A stretch of 10,240 bases of DNA from JAUSPI01 sp964650385 (GCA_964650385.1 CAZYTP010000088.1:1-10240), one strand, 5' to 3'; shown: positions 1-7,066, counted from the stretch's first letter. A program made the numbers and translations. The notes: a model not told the origin generated them from the sequence alone.

Positions 1-1390
1 CCTCCTTCATTAGGCCATCCGCTTGCTGGGCATTGTCCGCATTCTGCTTCGTCATAGATGCCATCTCCTCCAGTGAAGAAGAGGTTTCCTCCAGGCCTGA
101 AGCCTGCTCACCTGCCCCTTCTGCAAGAGAGTGGCTGGACGACGCTATCTGGAGGCTGGCCACCATTACCTGATCGGATGCCTGCGACAGTTGTGTCACC
201 GCCTGTCCAATCGTTCCTCCGATCCCTCGTGCCACAACAAACCATATCAAAATGGCAGCCAATACGGAGACAATAAAAACAGCAGCCAGTATCATGTTAC
301 CCTTGTGACCTATCGCCTTCACAAGAGTTTCTGCCTCGTAGAGCTCACTCTCGTAAGAGCCGGCTCCTATGATCCAGTCCCAGGGTTCGAAATACATGAT
401 GCGGGAAATCTTCATACGGGCTTCCAGGTCACCCGGGTTCTTCCATGGATATTCCTGTTCGGCAATCTTGCCAGTATCAAGGGCAAGCGCTTTTTTGGAA
501 ATCTCCTGTACAAAGAAATTGCCCTTATCATCTTTGGCGTCCCAGATATTTTGACCATCGCGTTTGCCGTCTTTTGAGATTATGTATTCTCCGGCCTTGT
601 TAAGGACAAAAATATATCCCGTTTTGCCGACAACGGTTCGCATGATCGATTCTCTTATGCTTGCAACGACCTCCTGCGGGACACCGACGTAGAGTATCCC
701 TGTCACATTTTTATCAGCGTCATAAATAGGTTCGTATGCAGTAATGTACCAGGCATTTACGACATAGGCACGACCTTTGAATGTTTGACCTCTCAATACT
801 GTTGAAATAACCGGATTCGGCTTTCCATTAGGATTGATCGCCGGAATGAATGTTCCGATGGCTCGTGTCCCGTCTTTCTTCATAACATTCGTACAGACCC
901 TGAGCATGTCGCCCTCATCGCTCATTCGCTGAAAAATCGTGGCAGTTCCTCCTACGAGCTCCTTTACGGTGTCAACAATGGGAGAGTTTATATTCATGTC
1001 CCGGTTTTGACCGAGCCAGATATCCCCCACCATCATCTTCGGAAGTGTTACAGTCGAAGATGTCTTTGTGTATTGATTTACCGCATTCCAGTTAACCTTT
1101 TCTTCTGAAACCTTAATCTTCCCCGTATCGTTTAGTGTTTTTCTGGCTACATTAAGAGAGGAATCCACATTCTGTTGCACCACATCATTCTGTGTTTCGC
1201 ACATCGTGTAAACTCCCCCCACCATGTGATCGAGGTCGGCATAAGCCATCTGTTTACTTTCCTTGGCGGCCACTTCAGTGGCACGGCTGTTTTGCCAAAG
1301 CATTAATCCCGATATGACCAGAACCGGGACAACTGTCAGTAATATCCCTATAGTTAATAGTCTGGTTTGAAGTTTCATTCTCTTGAACAT
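1..1390 (-). CDS. Methyl-accepting chemotaxis protein with Cache_3-Cache_2-like sensor (C-terminus off the window)
   Basis: The frame is open from ATG at 1390 to the window edge, giving the first 463 residues; the kinase-control tip and tail are missing. Residues 1-9 are cytoplasmic and about 10-32 form TM1. The periplasmic sensor spans about 33-363, and TM2 is about 365-385. The sensor contains VVNAWYITAYEPIYD (210-224) followed by GILYVGVP, then GKTGYIFVLNKAGEYIISKDG (in pieces, 255-275) and WDWIIGAGSY (337-346). These are hallmarks of the Cache_3/Cache_2 fusion sensors that bind small organic ligands in the periplasm. After TM2 there is no full HAMP domain; the chain enters the methylation helix quickly (SLEEMASMTKQNADNA, about 438-453). 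The start has a G-run Shine-Dalgarno at 1401-1405, 10 nt away, and an upstream ATG (1405-1407) hits a stop after three codons. Only 52 nt separate it from the preceding receptor, so the two are probably one transcript. The ligand cannot be read from the sequence. Confidence 0.93.
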   Translation of the reverse strand, partial: MFKRMKLQTRLLTIGILLTVVPVLVISGLMLWQNSRATEVAAKESKQMAYADLDHMVGGVYTMCETQNDVVQQNVDSSLNVARKTLNDTGKIKVSEEKVNWNAVNQYTKTSSTVTLPKMMVGDIWLGQNRDMNINSPIVDTVKELVGGTATIFQRMSDEGDMLRVCTNVMKKDGTRAIGTFIPAINPNGKPNPVISTVLRGQTFKGRAYVVNAWYITAYEPIYDADKNVTGILYVGVPQEVVASIRESIMRTVVGKTGYIFVLNKAGEYIISKDGKRDGQNIWDAKDDKGNFFVQEISKKALALDTGKIAEQEYPWKNPGDLEARMKISRIMYFEPWDWIIGAGSYESELYEAETLVKAIGHKGNMILAAVFIVSVLAAILIWFVVARGIGGTIGQAVTQLSQASDQVMVASLQIASSSHSLAEGAGEQASGLEETSSSLEEMASMTKQNADNAQQADGLMKE

Positions 1391-1426
1391 CTTTAATTTT
1401 CCCCCATATTAGTTGAGTTGTTACAA

Positions 1427-1444
1427 AAGGATTTAAAAATCCTT
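1427..1444. repeat. Short AT-rich palindrome between two receptor genes
   Basis: AAGGATTT (1427-1434) and AAATCCTT (1437-1444) are perfect 8-bp arms around a 2-nt spacer, overlapping the stop codon of the upstream receptor. The stem is AT-rich and the loop too tight, so it is a poor terminator. The palindrome partly results from the apparent 4-bp insertion at 1442-1445 described in the findings. Confidence 0.3.
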
Positions 1445-3242
1445 AATTAAAAGCCCCTTCTTCCATGGAAATAATCTGATCAGGTCTGACTCCCTTTGCG
1501 CCAGGAAGTGCTACTTCTTTACCCTTGAAGACTTTTCTATCAGTAACTCTCTCCTTTCTGTTTATTGCATATCCCTTACTTCCTGCTCCGTTTCCGTTCC
1601 CGCCAACCAAGGCTGCCAGTTCAGCTACAAATACCTTCATTTGCTCCGCCTGGGCACTCAACTCCTCCGATGCAGCGGCCGATTCTTCAGCATTTGCGGC
1701 ATTGCTCTGGGTTACCTTGTCCATCTCGGCTACTGCCTTGTTAACCTCCTCAATACCCTGTGATTGCTCCTGAGAAGCAGCGGCAATCTCGCCCACAAGC
1801 TCCCCGATCCTGGATACGCTTTCGGACATTTCAGTAAAAGCTTCATTTGTACTGGCCACAAAATCCGATCCACCCTTGATCTTCTTGACCGTGTCTTCGA
1901 TCATGGCTGACGTATTCTTGGCAGCATCGGCAGAACGCATGGCAAGGTTTCTTACCTCTTCCGCCACCACGGCAAATCCAGCACCGTGCTCGCCGGCGCG
2001 CGCAGCCTCGACCGCGGCATTAAGCGCCAGAAGATTTGTCTGGAAGGCAATCTCATCAATTGTCTTTATAATCTTGAATGTCTCTTCACTCGCTTTCGAG
2101 ATCTCTTCCATTGATGTAGTAAGCTCATTCATGGAGTTATTGGCCTTGCCGACTACCTGACCGGCCTCCCTCATAAGACTGTCCGCCTGAGTAGCATTGT
2201 CCGCATTCTGCCTCGTCATGGATGCCATCTCCTCCAGTGAAGCAGAGGTTTCCTCAATGCTTGAAGCCTGCTCGGTTGCACCTTCGGCTAAAGACTGACT
2301 GGCGGATGAAATCTGCCCGGAAGCAGCAGCAACCTGGGTAGCCCCCTCGCCAAGACCCTCAATGACGCGATTAAGGGGTTTTGTAATGCCACGGGTGATA
2401 AAGAAGGCCGATACAACACCTGCTAAGACACATATCCCCAGTATAGTTAAGATTAGCATTCCGGTACTGTTTTGAAGACTCTTCACATATTTGTGAGCTT
2501 TGTTCAGTATCTGATCGGCATATTTCATGAGAATATTACTACTGGCCCCCATCTCGACCTCGGTGTCATGAAACCTTTTCATATTCTTCACGCGCTGGAG
2601 AAAAAGATTTTCATATTTAGCTGTCAAACTTTTCAGATCTGCATCAGCACCTATCCAATTAGTTACTTGCCCAATAGAGTCCCTCCATTTTTGCACGTAT
2701 GTCTTCTCGCCTTCTTTCATTTTTCTATTCTTGTACAGCAGTACGTTCTTTTCCTGTCTGAGGGCTTGGAGAAATTTCCTCATGGCCTGGGATGTCGCAT
2801 CATCTGCTACAATATAATCTTCCACCGCACGGGCTGCAAAGCGTATCTGCTTATCCAGCTTATTCTCTTCTTGAATGGCTCGATGGATTTCCTCTGATTG
2901 ACCTATATACCCTGACAATGCTTTTTGACACTCTTTGAACAGGCCCTGCATCACAGTGTCGTCTGCGATCTTCTCCCCCATCTCTATTCTATTTCTGGTC
3001 TTTTCAATTAACTCATCCCAGCGTTTTAAGTATTTCTCGTCTCTACGGATAAGAAAATCCTTTTCCTGTCTGCTAGTCTCAAGTGCCGCCTGCTTAATTT
3101 CATTGGCTACATCAGCAATCCTGGTCCCCTTATTGATTTTTCCGATAACGGCATAACCGGAGATACCCACAATAACGGCTAAGACAATGACAGTAGCAAA
3201 TCCTGAGGCTATCTTTGCACCTACCTTCATATTTTTAAACAT
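1443..3242 (-). CDS. Methyl-accepting chemotaxis protein with helical bimodular (HBM-like) sensor
   Basis: A 599-residue transducer. TM1 is about 11-34, an all-helical periplasmic domain about 35-258, TM2 about 260-283, and the cytoplasmic signalling domain about 300-545. The sensor has two related blocks, RQEKDFLIRRDEKYLKRW (58-75) and RQEKNVLLYKNRKM (162-175). This is the repeated R-x-x-E-K signature expected of the two four-helix modules of HBM sensors, known in some receptors to bind organic acids; the ligand here is unknown. The segment after TM2 (ITKPLNRVIEGL) is only the start of a HAMP; the methylation region follows at once. The hairpin tip is QTNLLALNAAVEAARAGE (401-418), with HGAGFAVVAEEVRNLA after it. 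The tail ends ISMEEGAFN, two residues shorter than its neighbour's. The ATG at 3242 has a strong AGGAGG-type Shine-Dalgarno at 3252-3257, so it is secure. It is likely a paralogue of the two adjacent receptors. Confidence 0.95.
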   Translation of the reverse strand: MFKNMKVGAKIASGFATVIVLAVIVGISGYAVIGKINKGTRIADVANEIKQAALETSRQEKDFLIRRDEKYLKRWDELIEKTRNRIEMGEKIADDTVMQGLFKECQKALSGYIGQSEEIHRAIQEENKLDKQIRFAARAVEDYIVADDATSQAMRKFLQALRQEKNVLLYKNRKMKEGEKTYVQKWRDSIGQVTNWIGADADLKSLTAKYENLFLQRVKNMKRFHDTEVEMGASSNILMKYADQILNKAHKYVKSLQNSTGMLILTILGICVLAGVVSAFFITRGITKPLNRVIEGLGEGATQVAAASGQISSASQSLAEGATEQASSIEETSASLEEMASMTRQNADNATQADSLMREAGQVVGKANNSMNELTTSMEEISKASEETFKIIKTIDEIAFQTNLLALNAAVEAARAGEHGAGFAVVAEEVRNLAMRSADAAKNTSAMIEDTVKKIKGGSDFVASTNEAFTEMSESVSRIGELVGEIAAASQEQSQGIEEVNKAVAEMDKVTQSNAANAEESAAASEELSAQAEQMKVFVAELAALVGGNGNGAGSKGYAINRKERVTDRKVFKGKEVALPGAKGVRPDQIISMEEGAFN

Positions 3243-3261
3243 TGTTATCTGCCTCCTTTAT

Positions 3262-3285
3262 CATTCCGAACAAGTTCAGGATGAC
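3262..3285 (-). repeat. Dispersed CTGAACTTGTT-type repeat, copy 1
   Basis: On the minus strand this reads GTCATCCTGAACTTGTTCGG plus four bases. It shares CTGAACTTGTT with copies at 5592-5615 and 5656-5675. The complete unit is a small palindrome (CTGAA and TTCAG arms around ACAAG or its complement); the right arm is degraded here. From memory, similar short palindromes are scattered between genes of many Deltaproteobacteria-like genomes. The copy lies in the untranslated leader or promoter zone just upstream of the HBM-type receptor at 1443-3242. Confidence 0.5.
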
Positions 3286-3361
3286 ATTTTAAGGACATTA
3301 TTCAGGGTGTAATCCCCTGAAAATCCTTAAAAAACTCTCTTATAAAAATGGTAAGCAGGGC

Positions 3362-3409
3362 AAAGCTTTAGCTTTACATTACGTGTTACGCGCAGGGTTG
3401 AGGCCCTGC
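3362..3409 (-). terminator. Paired hairpins downstream of the 3419-5440 receptor (weak terminator or dispersed repeat)
   Basis: Ten bases past the receptor's TAG, the minus strand has the perfect stem GCAGGG / CCCTGC (3392-3397 with 3404-3409, 6-nt loop). Further on is AAAGC / GCTTT (3362-3366 with 3371-3375). No T-run follows either stem, so classical intrinsic termination is unlikely. A further GCAGGGC next to 3355-3361 shows the block is repetitive. The rest of the 176-nt gap (3243-3418) shows no promoter I trust. Confidence 0.3.
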
Positions 3410-3418
3410 CCTACGCTC

Positions 3419-5440
3419 CTAAAAATCATTAAAAGCCGACTCTTCCATGGGAATAACCTCACCGGGTTCGGCCCTTCTCGCTACTGCCTGAGGTGGAGGA
3501 AGAGTTGCCCCTGTTTTTTTACGTGGAGTTGTAAGGGCTTTACGGAGGCTACCGACAATCCCATTGCCGGCGGTTTTTCCTTCGCTGCTCACTGCATACC
3601 CTTCACTCTTTACTCCATTCCCGTTCCCACCAACCATGGCAACCAGTTCTCTAACAACCTCCTTCATTCCTTCTGCCTGGGCACTCATCTCCTCCGATGC
3701 AGCGGCCGATTCTTCGGCATTGGCGGCATTGCTCTGGGTTACCTTGTCCATGCCGGTCACGGCCTTGTTGATCTGATCAATTCCCTGAGACTGCTCCTGA
3801 GATGCCGCTGCTATCTCGCCTGCCAGCTCACTTGTCTTGTCCACTATCTCAGCATTCTTCTTAAAAGACTCGTTGACATCCTTATTGAGCCTCGCACCCT
3901 CATTGACGGAATTTACGGTGTTCCCTATCAGATCGTTTGTGTTCTTCGCCGCCTCGGCTGAGCGCATGGCAAGGTTTCTCACCTCTTCAGCCACTACTGC
4001 AAATCCTGCCCCCGCTTCCCCAGCACGGGCTGCTTCAACAGCCGCATTCAGGGCGAGAAGATTGGTCTGGAATGCAATCTCATCAATCGTCTTGATAATC
4101 TTCCGAGTTTCTTCAGAGTTCTTACCAATATCGTCCACAGCCCCGTTCATATGTGCAAGCTTTTCATTGACATCATGAACTATCTTCTTTGCTTCATTCG
4201 TCAGGGCGTCGGCCTGCTGTGCGTTGTCGGCATTCTGCTTTGTCATGGAAGCCAGTTCCTCTAATGCCGATGATGTCTCCTCCAGAGAAGACGCCTGTAC
4301 ACCGGCCCCCTCGGCTAATTCCTGAGCAGCAGCGGATACCTGACCAGAAGCGGAAGCTATTTGGTGTACGCCCTTATCCAGCTCCTGGATGACCCGGTTG
4401 AGGGCATTGTTGATGGAGCGGATAAGGCCCAAGGAGAGAATAAGATAAGACAATATGCCTGCAACAACAATAATCGAAATAATCATGGCGGCCGATTTTT
4501 TGGTGGAGGCGGCCGATTTTTTGGCAGCAAACGCCGATTTGTTTTCAACCGCTATAGATTGATCCGCCTGTTCCAGGATCGCTCCGGCCATCTTGATTGT
4601 TTTTCCACCTGATTCATTCAAGAGCTTTATTAAATTATTTTCCTTTGCAGTAAATGCGAGGGATTGATCAATAAGACCCATGAGTTTATCCAGTGACTGC
4701 TTGATGATACTGCTGTTTCGAATAAATGTGTCATTTTGCAAACCGGCTGAAAATTGAGCCAGTGCCTGAAGGTACGACTGGACATCCCCGGATGCCAGGT
4801 CTTCATAATCCTTAATAAACTTTTTATCTCCAGTGGCCAGAAACTTCTGCTGAATATTCTGCAACTTCTGAAATATGAGCCGGCAATCCCGAACAACGTT
4901 CATCAGCTCCAGTTCGTCACTGCCGAGGGTATCCCCTTCCATCTGCAATTCAGACTGTTTTTCCTCCAGACTGCCGATTATCTCTCCCAGGAGGCGTTCC
5001 GATACATTGAGCGGCTCGGCCATCTTCTGTTTTAAGACATCATGCTTCAAATGGATATTGACAAATTCGTCAAACTGCTTCCGGTATTCTTGAAATTCAT
5101 TGACAACTTGCTGCTGCTTAAGGCTTTGCAGTTTTGCCATAACCTCACCAGCCTGGCTGTCGAATTGACTTTTCAACTCTGTCCTTAAAAATTGCAAATA
5201 GGTCTTTTCCGTTAAACGCAGATTCATAACATCCTTTACGACCAGGTTGACGTTTTCTTTCAAGGCATTGGCCGCTTCAATGGATTGATTGGCCTTGTCT
5301 ACGGATTGATTGGCCTTGTCAATCTGATAATTTGCAAACTTGTTTGTTCCCACCAGCACAAGCATCAGAAAAACTGCCAGCCCTGAAAGACCTAACAATT
5401 TTACCCTCAGGCTGGTATTTCGATTTTTAAAAAATCCCAT
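3419..5440 (-). CDS. Methyl-accepting chemotaxis protein, HBM-like sensor, CheR-tether-like AFNDF tail
   Basis: A 673-residue transducer read from ATG at 5440. A GTG 18 nt upstream (5458) is in frame, but the Shine-Dalgarno (AAGGGGG, 5445-5453) lies between the two and fits only the ATG. TM1 is about 14-32, the long helical periplasmic sensor about 35-317, and TM2 about 319-340. The signalling domain has its tip at about 457-475 (QTNLLALNAAVEAARAGE). Sensor blocks RLTEKTYLQF (75-84) and QQKFLATGDKKF (197-208) resemble the two modules of HBM domains. Tandem seven-residue duplications lie beside each membrane segment (see repeats at 4478-4540 and 5261-5323). HAMP is reduced to a stub (SINNALNRVIQEL). 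The protein ends VIPMEESAFNDF; AFNDF fits the pattern x-aromatic-x-x-aromatic of C-terminal CheR-binding pentapeptides. It is first of three receptors and has its own 350-nt upstream gap, so a separate promoter is plausible. Confidence 0.95.
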   Translation of the reverse strand: MGFFKNRNTSLRVKLLGLSGLAVFLMLVLVGTNKFANYQIDKANQSVDKANQSIEAANALKENVNLVVKDVMNLRLTEKTYLQFLRTELKSQFDSQAGEVMAKLQSLKQQQVVNEFQEYRKQFDEFVNIHLKHDVLKQKMAEPLNVSERLLGEIIGSLEEKQSELQMEGDTLGSDELELMNVVRDCRLIFQKLQNIQQKFLATGDKKFIKDYEDLASGDVQSYLQALAQFSAGLQNDTFIRNSSIIKQSLDKLMGLIDQSLAFTAKENNLIKLLNESGGKTIKMAGAILEQADQSIAVENKSAFAAKKSAASTKKSAAMIISIIVVAGILSYLILSLGLIRSINNALNRVIQELDKGVHQIASASGQVSAAAQELAEGAGVQASSLEETSSALEELASMTKQNADNAQQADALTNEAKKIVHDVNEKLAHMNGAVDDIGKNSEETRKIIKTIDEIAFQTNLLALNAAVEAARAGEAGAGFAVVAEEVRNLAMRSAEAAKNTNDLIGNTVNSVNEGARLNKDVNESFKKNAEIVDKTSELAGEIAAASQEQSQGIDQINKAVTGMDKVTQSNAANAEESAAASEEMSAQAEGMKEVVRELVAMVGGNGNGVKSEGYAVSSEGKTAGNGIVGSLRKALTTPRKKTGATLPPPQAVARRAEPGEVIPMEESAFNDF
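4478..4540 (-). repeat. Three 21-bp (seven-residue) tandem units before TM2 of the receptor
   Basis: The coding sequence repeats every 21 bp. The 17-bp core GGCGGCCGATTTTTTGG (plus-strand reading) occurs exactly at 4487-4503 and 4508-4524, with a diverged third unit sharing CGCCGATTT around 4532-4540. The protein reads KSAFAAK, KSAASTK, KSAAMII (residues 301-321 of the 673-residue form). Seven residues is one coiled-coil heptad, so each unit lengthens the membrane-proximal helix without changing its register. Confidence 0.85.
5261..5323 (-). repeat. Three 21-bp (seven-residue) tandem units after TM1 of the receptor
   Basis: An 18-bp stretch, GGATTGATTGGCCTTGTC on the plus strand, occurs at 5282-5299 and again at 5303-5320, exactly 21 bp apart; a diverged third unit follows on the coding side. 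The protein reads IDKANQS, VDKANQS, IEAANAL (residues 40-60 of the 673-residue form). This mirrors the duplication on the other side of the sensor next to TM2. Confidence 0.85.
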
Positions 5441-5444
5441 AATT

Positions 5445-5453
5445 CCCCCCCTT
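5445..5453 (-). promoter_or_regulatory. Ribosome binding site fixing the receptor start at 5440
   Basis: The minus strand reads AAGGGGGGG, 4 nt before the ATG at 5440 (about 7 nt from the AAGGGG core). It lies inside the longer GTG-initiated frame, which has no suitable site of its own. Confidence 0.7.
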
Positions 5454-5591
5454 ATCACTCTTTTTACAAAAAAGTTGGATGCAGCCCGGCTCCACGATTA
5501 CAACTGGCATAAGATTTCCCCCAGGTTTTATAGTAGCAATCTACTGCGACTTGAAATTTTCTGCTGCACCGCTTGTTTCGTCCAGAACCAT

Positions 5592-5615
5592 GTCCTGAAC
5601 TTGTTTCAGTATGAA
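5592..5615 (+). repeat. Dispersed CTGAACTTGTTTCAG palindrome, copy 2
   Basis: This reads GTCCTGAACTTGTTTCAGTA plus flank. CTGAA (left arm) and TTCAG (right arm) are intact around CTTGT, making it the best-preserved of the three copies. Confidence 0.6.
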
Positions 5616-5655
5616 TTCAGAATGATAAAATCGGAGTCGCGCATCACAATGCTTG

Positions 5656-5675
5656 TGCTGAACTTGTTTCAATAT
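5656..5675 (+). repeat. Dispersed CTGAACTTGTTTCA repeat, copy 3
   Basis: TGCTGAACTTGTTTCAATAT matches copy 2 over CTGAACTTGTTTCA, in the same orientation 64 nt away. The last base of the right arm has changed (TTCAA). Confidence 0.6.
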
Positions 5676-5741
5676 CGCGCCAACTACGCCTAACACTCAA
5701 GGTTTTCTATATCTCGTTACGACACCAACCGTATAATCCAA

Positions 5742-5769
5742 GTTTAATATCGCGGGTTTAATATCGGAC
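5742..5769. repeat. 14-bp-period direct repeat, candidate protein-binding site
   Basis: GTTTAATATCG occurs at 5742-5752 and again at 5756-5766, 14 bp apart. On the minus strand the pair sits a few bases before TTATAC (about 5732-5737), which resembles a -10 element, so an activator site for the downstream receptor is possible. No matching -35 was found. It lies 22-50 nt past the Cache-gene stop and could also be simple 3' UTR sequence. Confidence 0.3.
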
Positions 5770-5791
5770 GAACTGCATCCCTACTTAATGG

Positions 5792-6364
5792 TTAATGGAT
5801 GTCGAGCTTCGCCAGGTCTTCCTTATTGGCATTATAAATGCCGCAGCCCAAAACGACATCCAATCCATCTGCCGTCTTGCATCTTTTAACATAGGATACC
5901 TTGCGAACAATCTCTTTGGTTCCGGGTATCGGCCAGTAATATTCCACCCAGCCCGAGCCCTTTTCTTTTACCAGATTGCTCATGGCCACAAAAAATCTTT
6001 TTCCTTTTTTGTCCTTTAGTCCGATATATTTGTTTCCCTCCATCTTGTATTTGATGGGGTGCATGAGCATCTGACAGTCTTTCAGGGAGTGGATCCAAAT
6101 GTACGTCCCTTCAAACAGAAAATTGCTTCCATTCCCTTTAAACTTCGGAAAAGCGGCACTGCCTTCTTTTTCCAGTAACCTGCAGGCATCATTCACCCTG
6201 GCTACGATCACGTCAGGCGAGGTGGACCTTGCTTGGGCAGTCGATTTGCAATATGCTGCGCTCTCAGCCGCCAGTGCGGCCGGATCTTTTGCCTGAGCCT
6301 GGGCAAAAACCCCCAGAACCAGTGCCAGACACAAGGCTATTGTTATAGTTGTTCTATGAAACAT
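5792..6364 (-). CDS. Secreted stand-alone sCache_2-type sensor protein
   Basis: A 190-residue protein with a clear Sec signal peptide: basic start, hydrophobic core at about 6-20 and cleavage likely after AQAQA (25). The mature part is a single Cache domain. It has an N-terminal helix, NFLFEGTYIWIHSLKDC (81-97), MHPIKYKMEGNKYIGLKDKKGK (101-122, in pieces), GSGWVEYYWPIPGT (136-149) and the closing strand VVLGCGIYN (170-178), corresponding to the WvigsGiY end of sCache_2. There is no membrane anchor or output domain, so it should be free in the periplasm. It has five cysteines after cleavage (39, 61, 97, 162, 174), so disulphides are possible. ATG at 6364 is preceded by AAGGAGA with 8 nt spacing. 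Placed between cheW and three receptors, it may present or buffer a ligand for them; this is inference. The ligand is unknown. Confidence 0.85.
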   Translation of the reverse strand: MFHRTTITIALCLALVLGVFAQAQAKDPAALAAESAAYCKSTAQARSTSPDVIVARVNDACRLLEKEGSAAFPKFKGNGSNFLFEGTYIWIHSLKDCQMLMHPIKYKMEGNKYIGLKDKKGKRFFVAMSNLVKEKGSGWVEYYWPIPGTKEIVRKVSYVKRCKTADGLDVVLGCGIYNANKEDLAKLDIH

Positions 6365-6553
6365 AATTGTTCTCCTTTTTTTTAAAGATTCGTTTCAATC
6401 AAAAAATCCCTTCATCCTTGTATAAAATGTCATTTCAAGAAAATTCATCACCCCCTCTCGACAGAAGTTTGCACATAAAAATGACTGTTTCGTCAAAGGT
6501 CTGTTTGAGCCCTCAGACGGACTTTTCATGGTTAAAAAACAGACGCCGATGTA
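6365..6553. other. 189-nt gap between cheW and the Cache gene
   Basis: No gene is visible. The part nearest cheW holds the possible terminator listed separately, and the part nearest the Cache gene holds its Shine-Dalgarno. A TATACA-like -10 on the minus strand near 6419-6424 lacks a -35 at a usable distance, and no sigma-54 or sigma-28 motif was found. Confidence 0.5.
6477..6518 (-). terminator. Possible weak terminator after cheW
   Basis: Starting 36 nt past the cheW stop, the minus strand has GTCTG / CAGAC arms (6499-6503 with 6514-6518). These are followed by TGAC-GAAACA-GTCA (6482-6495), directly next to TTTTT (6477-6481). The stems are only 5 and 4 bp, so termination would be partial at best and the Cache gene could be read through. 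Confidence 0.3.
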
Positions 6554-7066
6554 TCAACCAGCCTTTTCAATGGAAGCAATTTCTTTTTCACTCAGTACCC
6601 GATCGATATCGAGAAGAATCTTCACGCCTCCGTCGATCTTTGCCATCCCTGAAATATGTTCAGAGTCGAGCCTGGTGCCGAAGGTTGGCGTATTCTCGAT
6701 GTCTTCACCCTTTATGTTCAATACCTCGGAAACCGAATCAACCACGGTCCCCATCGGAATTGCACCCGAATTTGTCTCAATCTCCACTACGATGATGCAG
6801 GTACGCTCTGTATAATCAATCTCATCCATTCCGAACTTCAGCCTCAGATCTATCACCGGTATCACCTTCCCACGGAGATTGATTACACCTTTCACAAACC
6901 CCGGGGTCTGGGGCACAGTGGTAATCGGCATCATCCCGATGATTTCCCTGACCTTCAAAATGCCGATACCGTACTCCTCATCGGCCAGCGCAAAGGTAAG
7001 GTATTTCCCTTCACGATCTGCCATGACCTTTACTGCCTGATCCATCTTTTCAGCTAATTCTGCCAC
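6554..7066 (-). CDS. cheW: Chemotaxis coupling protein CheW
   Basis: A 170-residue CheW, the adaptor that joins receptors to the histidine kinase CheA in cytoplasmic arrays. The CheW fold covers about residues 18-162. It includes KYLTFALADEEYGIGILKVREI (20-41, in pieces), PGFVKGVINLRGKVIPVIDLR (about 55-75, in pieces), a variable middle loop, and SGMAKIDGGVKILLDIDRVL at the end. NLRGKVIPVIDLR is the strongly conserved interaction core. Length is normal for the family. Translation most likely begins at GTG (7066) with GGTGAT at 7072-7077 as Shine-Dalgarno; an ATG seven codons later is a less well supported alternative. It starts 40 nt after the HTH/PAS regulator gene and is probably expressed from the same sigma-54 transcript. 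No cheA is nearby, so it must serve a kinase encoded elsewhere. Confidence 0.95.
   Translation of the reverse strand: MAELAEKMDQAVKVMADREGKYLTFALADEEYGIGILKVREIIGMMPITTVPQTPGFVKGVINLRGKVIPVIDLRLKFGMDEIDYTERTCIIVVEIETNSGAIPMGTVVDSVSEVLNIKGEDIENTPTFGTRLDSEHISGMAKIDGGVKILLDIDRVLSEKEIASIEKAG

Larger units (their letters stand above)
5459..5791. other. 333-nt gap between the Cache gene and the receptor 3419-5440
   Basis: I see no gene here. The gap holds two copies of the CTGAACTTGTTTCA repeat (5592-5615, 5656-5675) and an 11-bp direct repeat near the Cache-gene stop (5742-5766). I found no convincing sigma-54 or sigma-28 promoter for the receptor; a GG-N10-GC spacing near 5500-5515 lacks the flanking consensus. 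No clear terminator for the Cache gene is visible. Confidence 0.6.

Noticed and set aside
131..577. 148-residue plus-strand ORF
   Set aside because: It is antisense to the Cache-type receptor and has no ribosome site or recognisable domain.
5480..5520. Possible sigma-54 promoter upstream of the receptor 3419-5440
   Set aside because: GG-N10-GC spacing exists, but the flanking bases (GGGAAATC...TTATGC) do not match the -24/-12 consensus.
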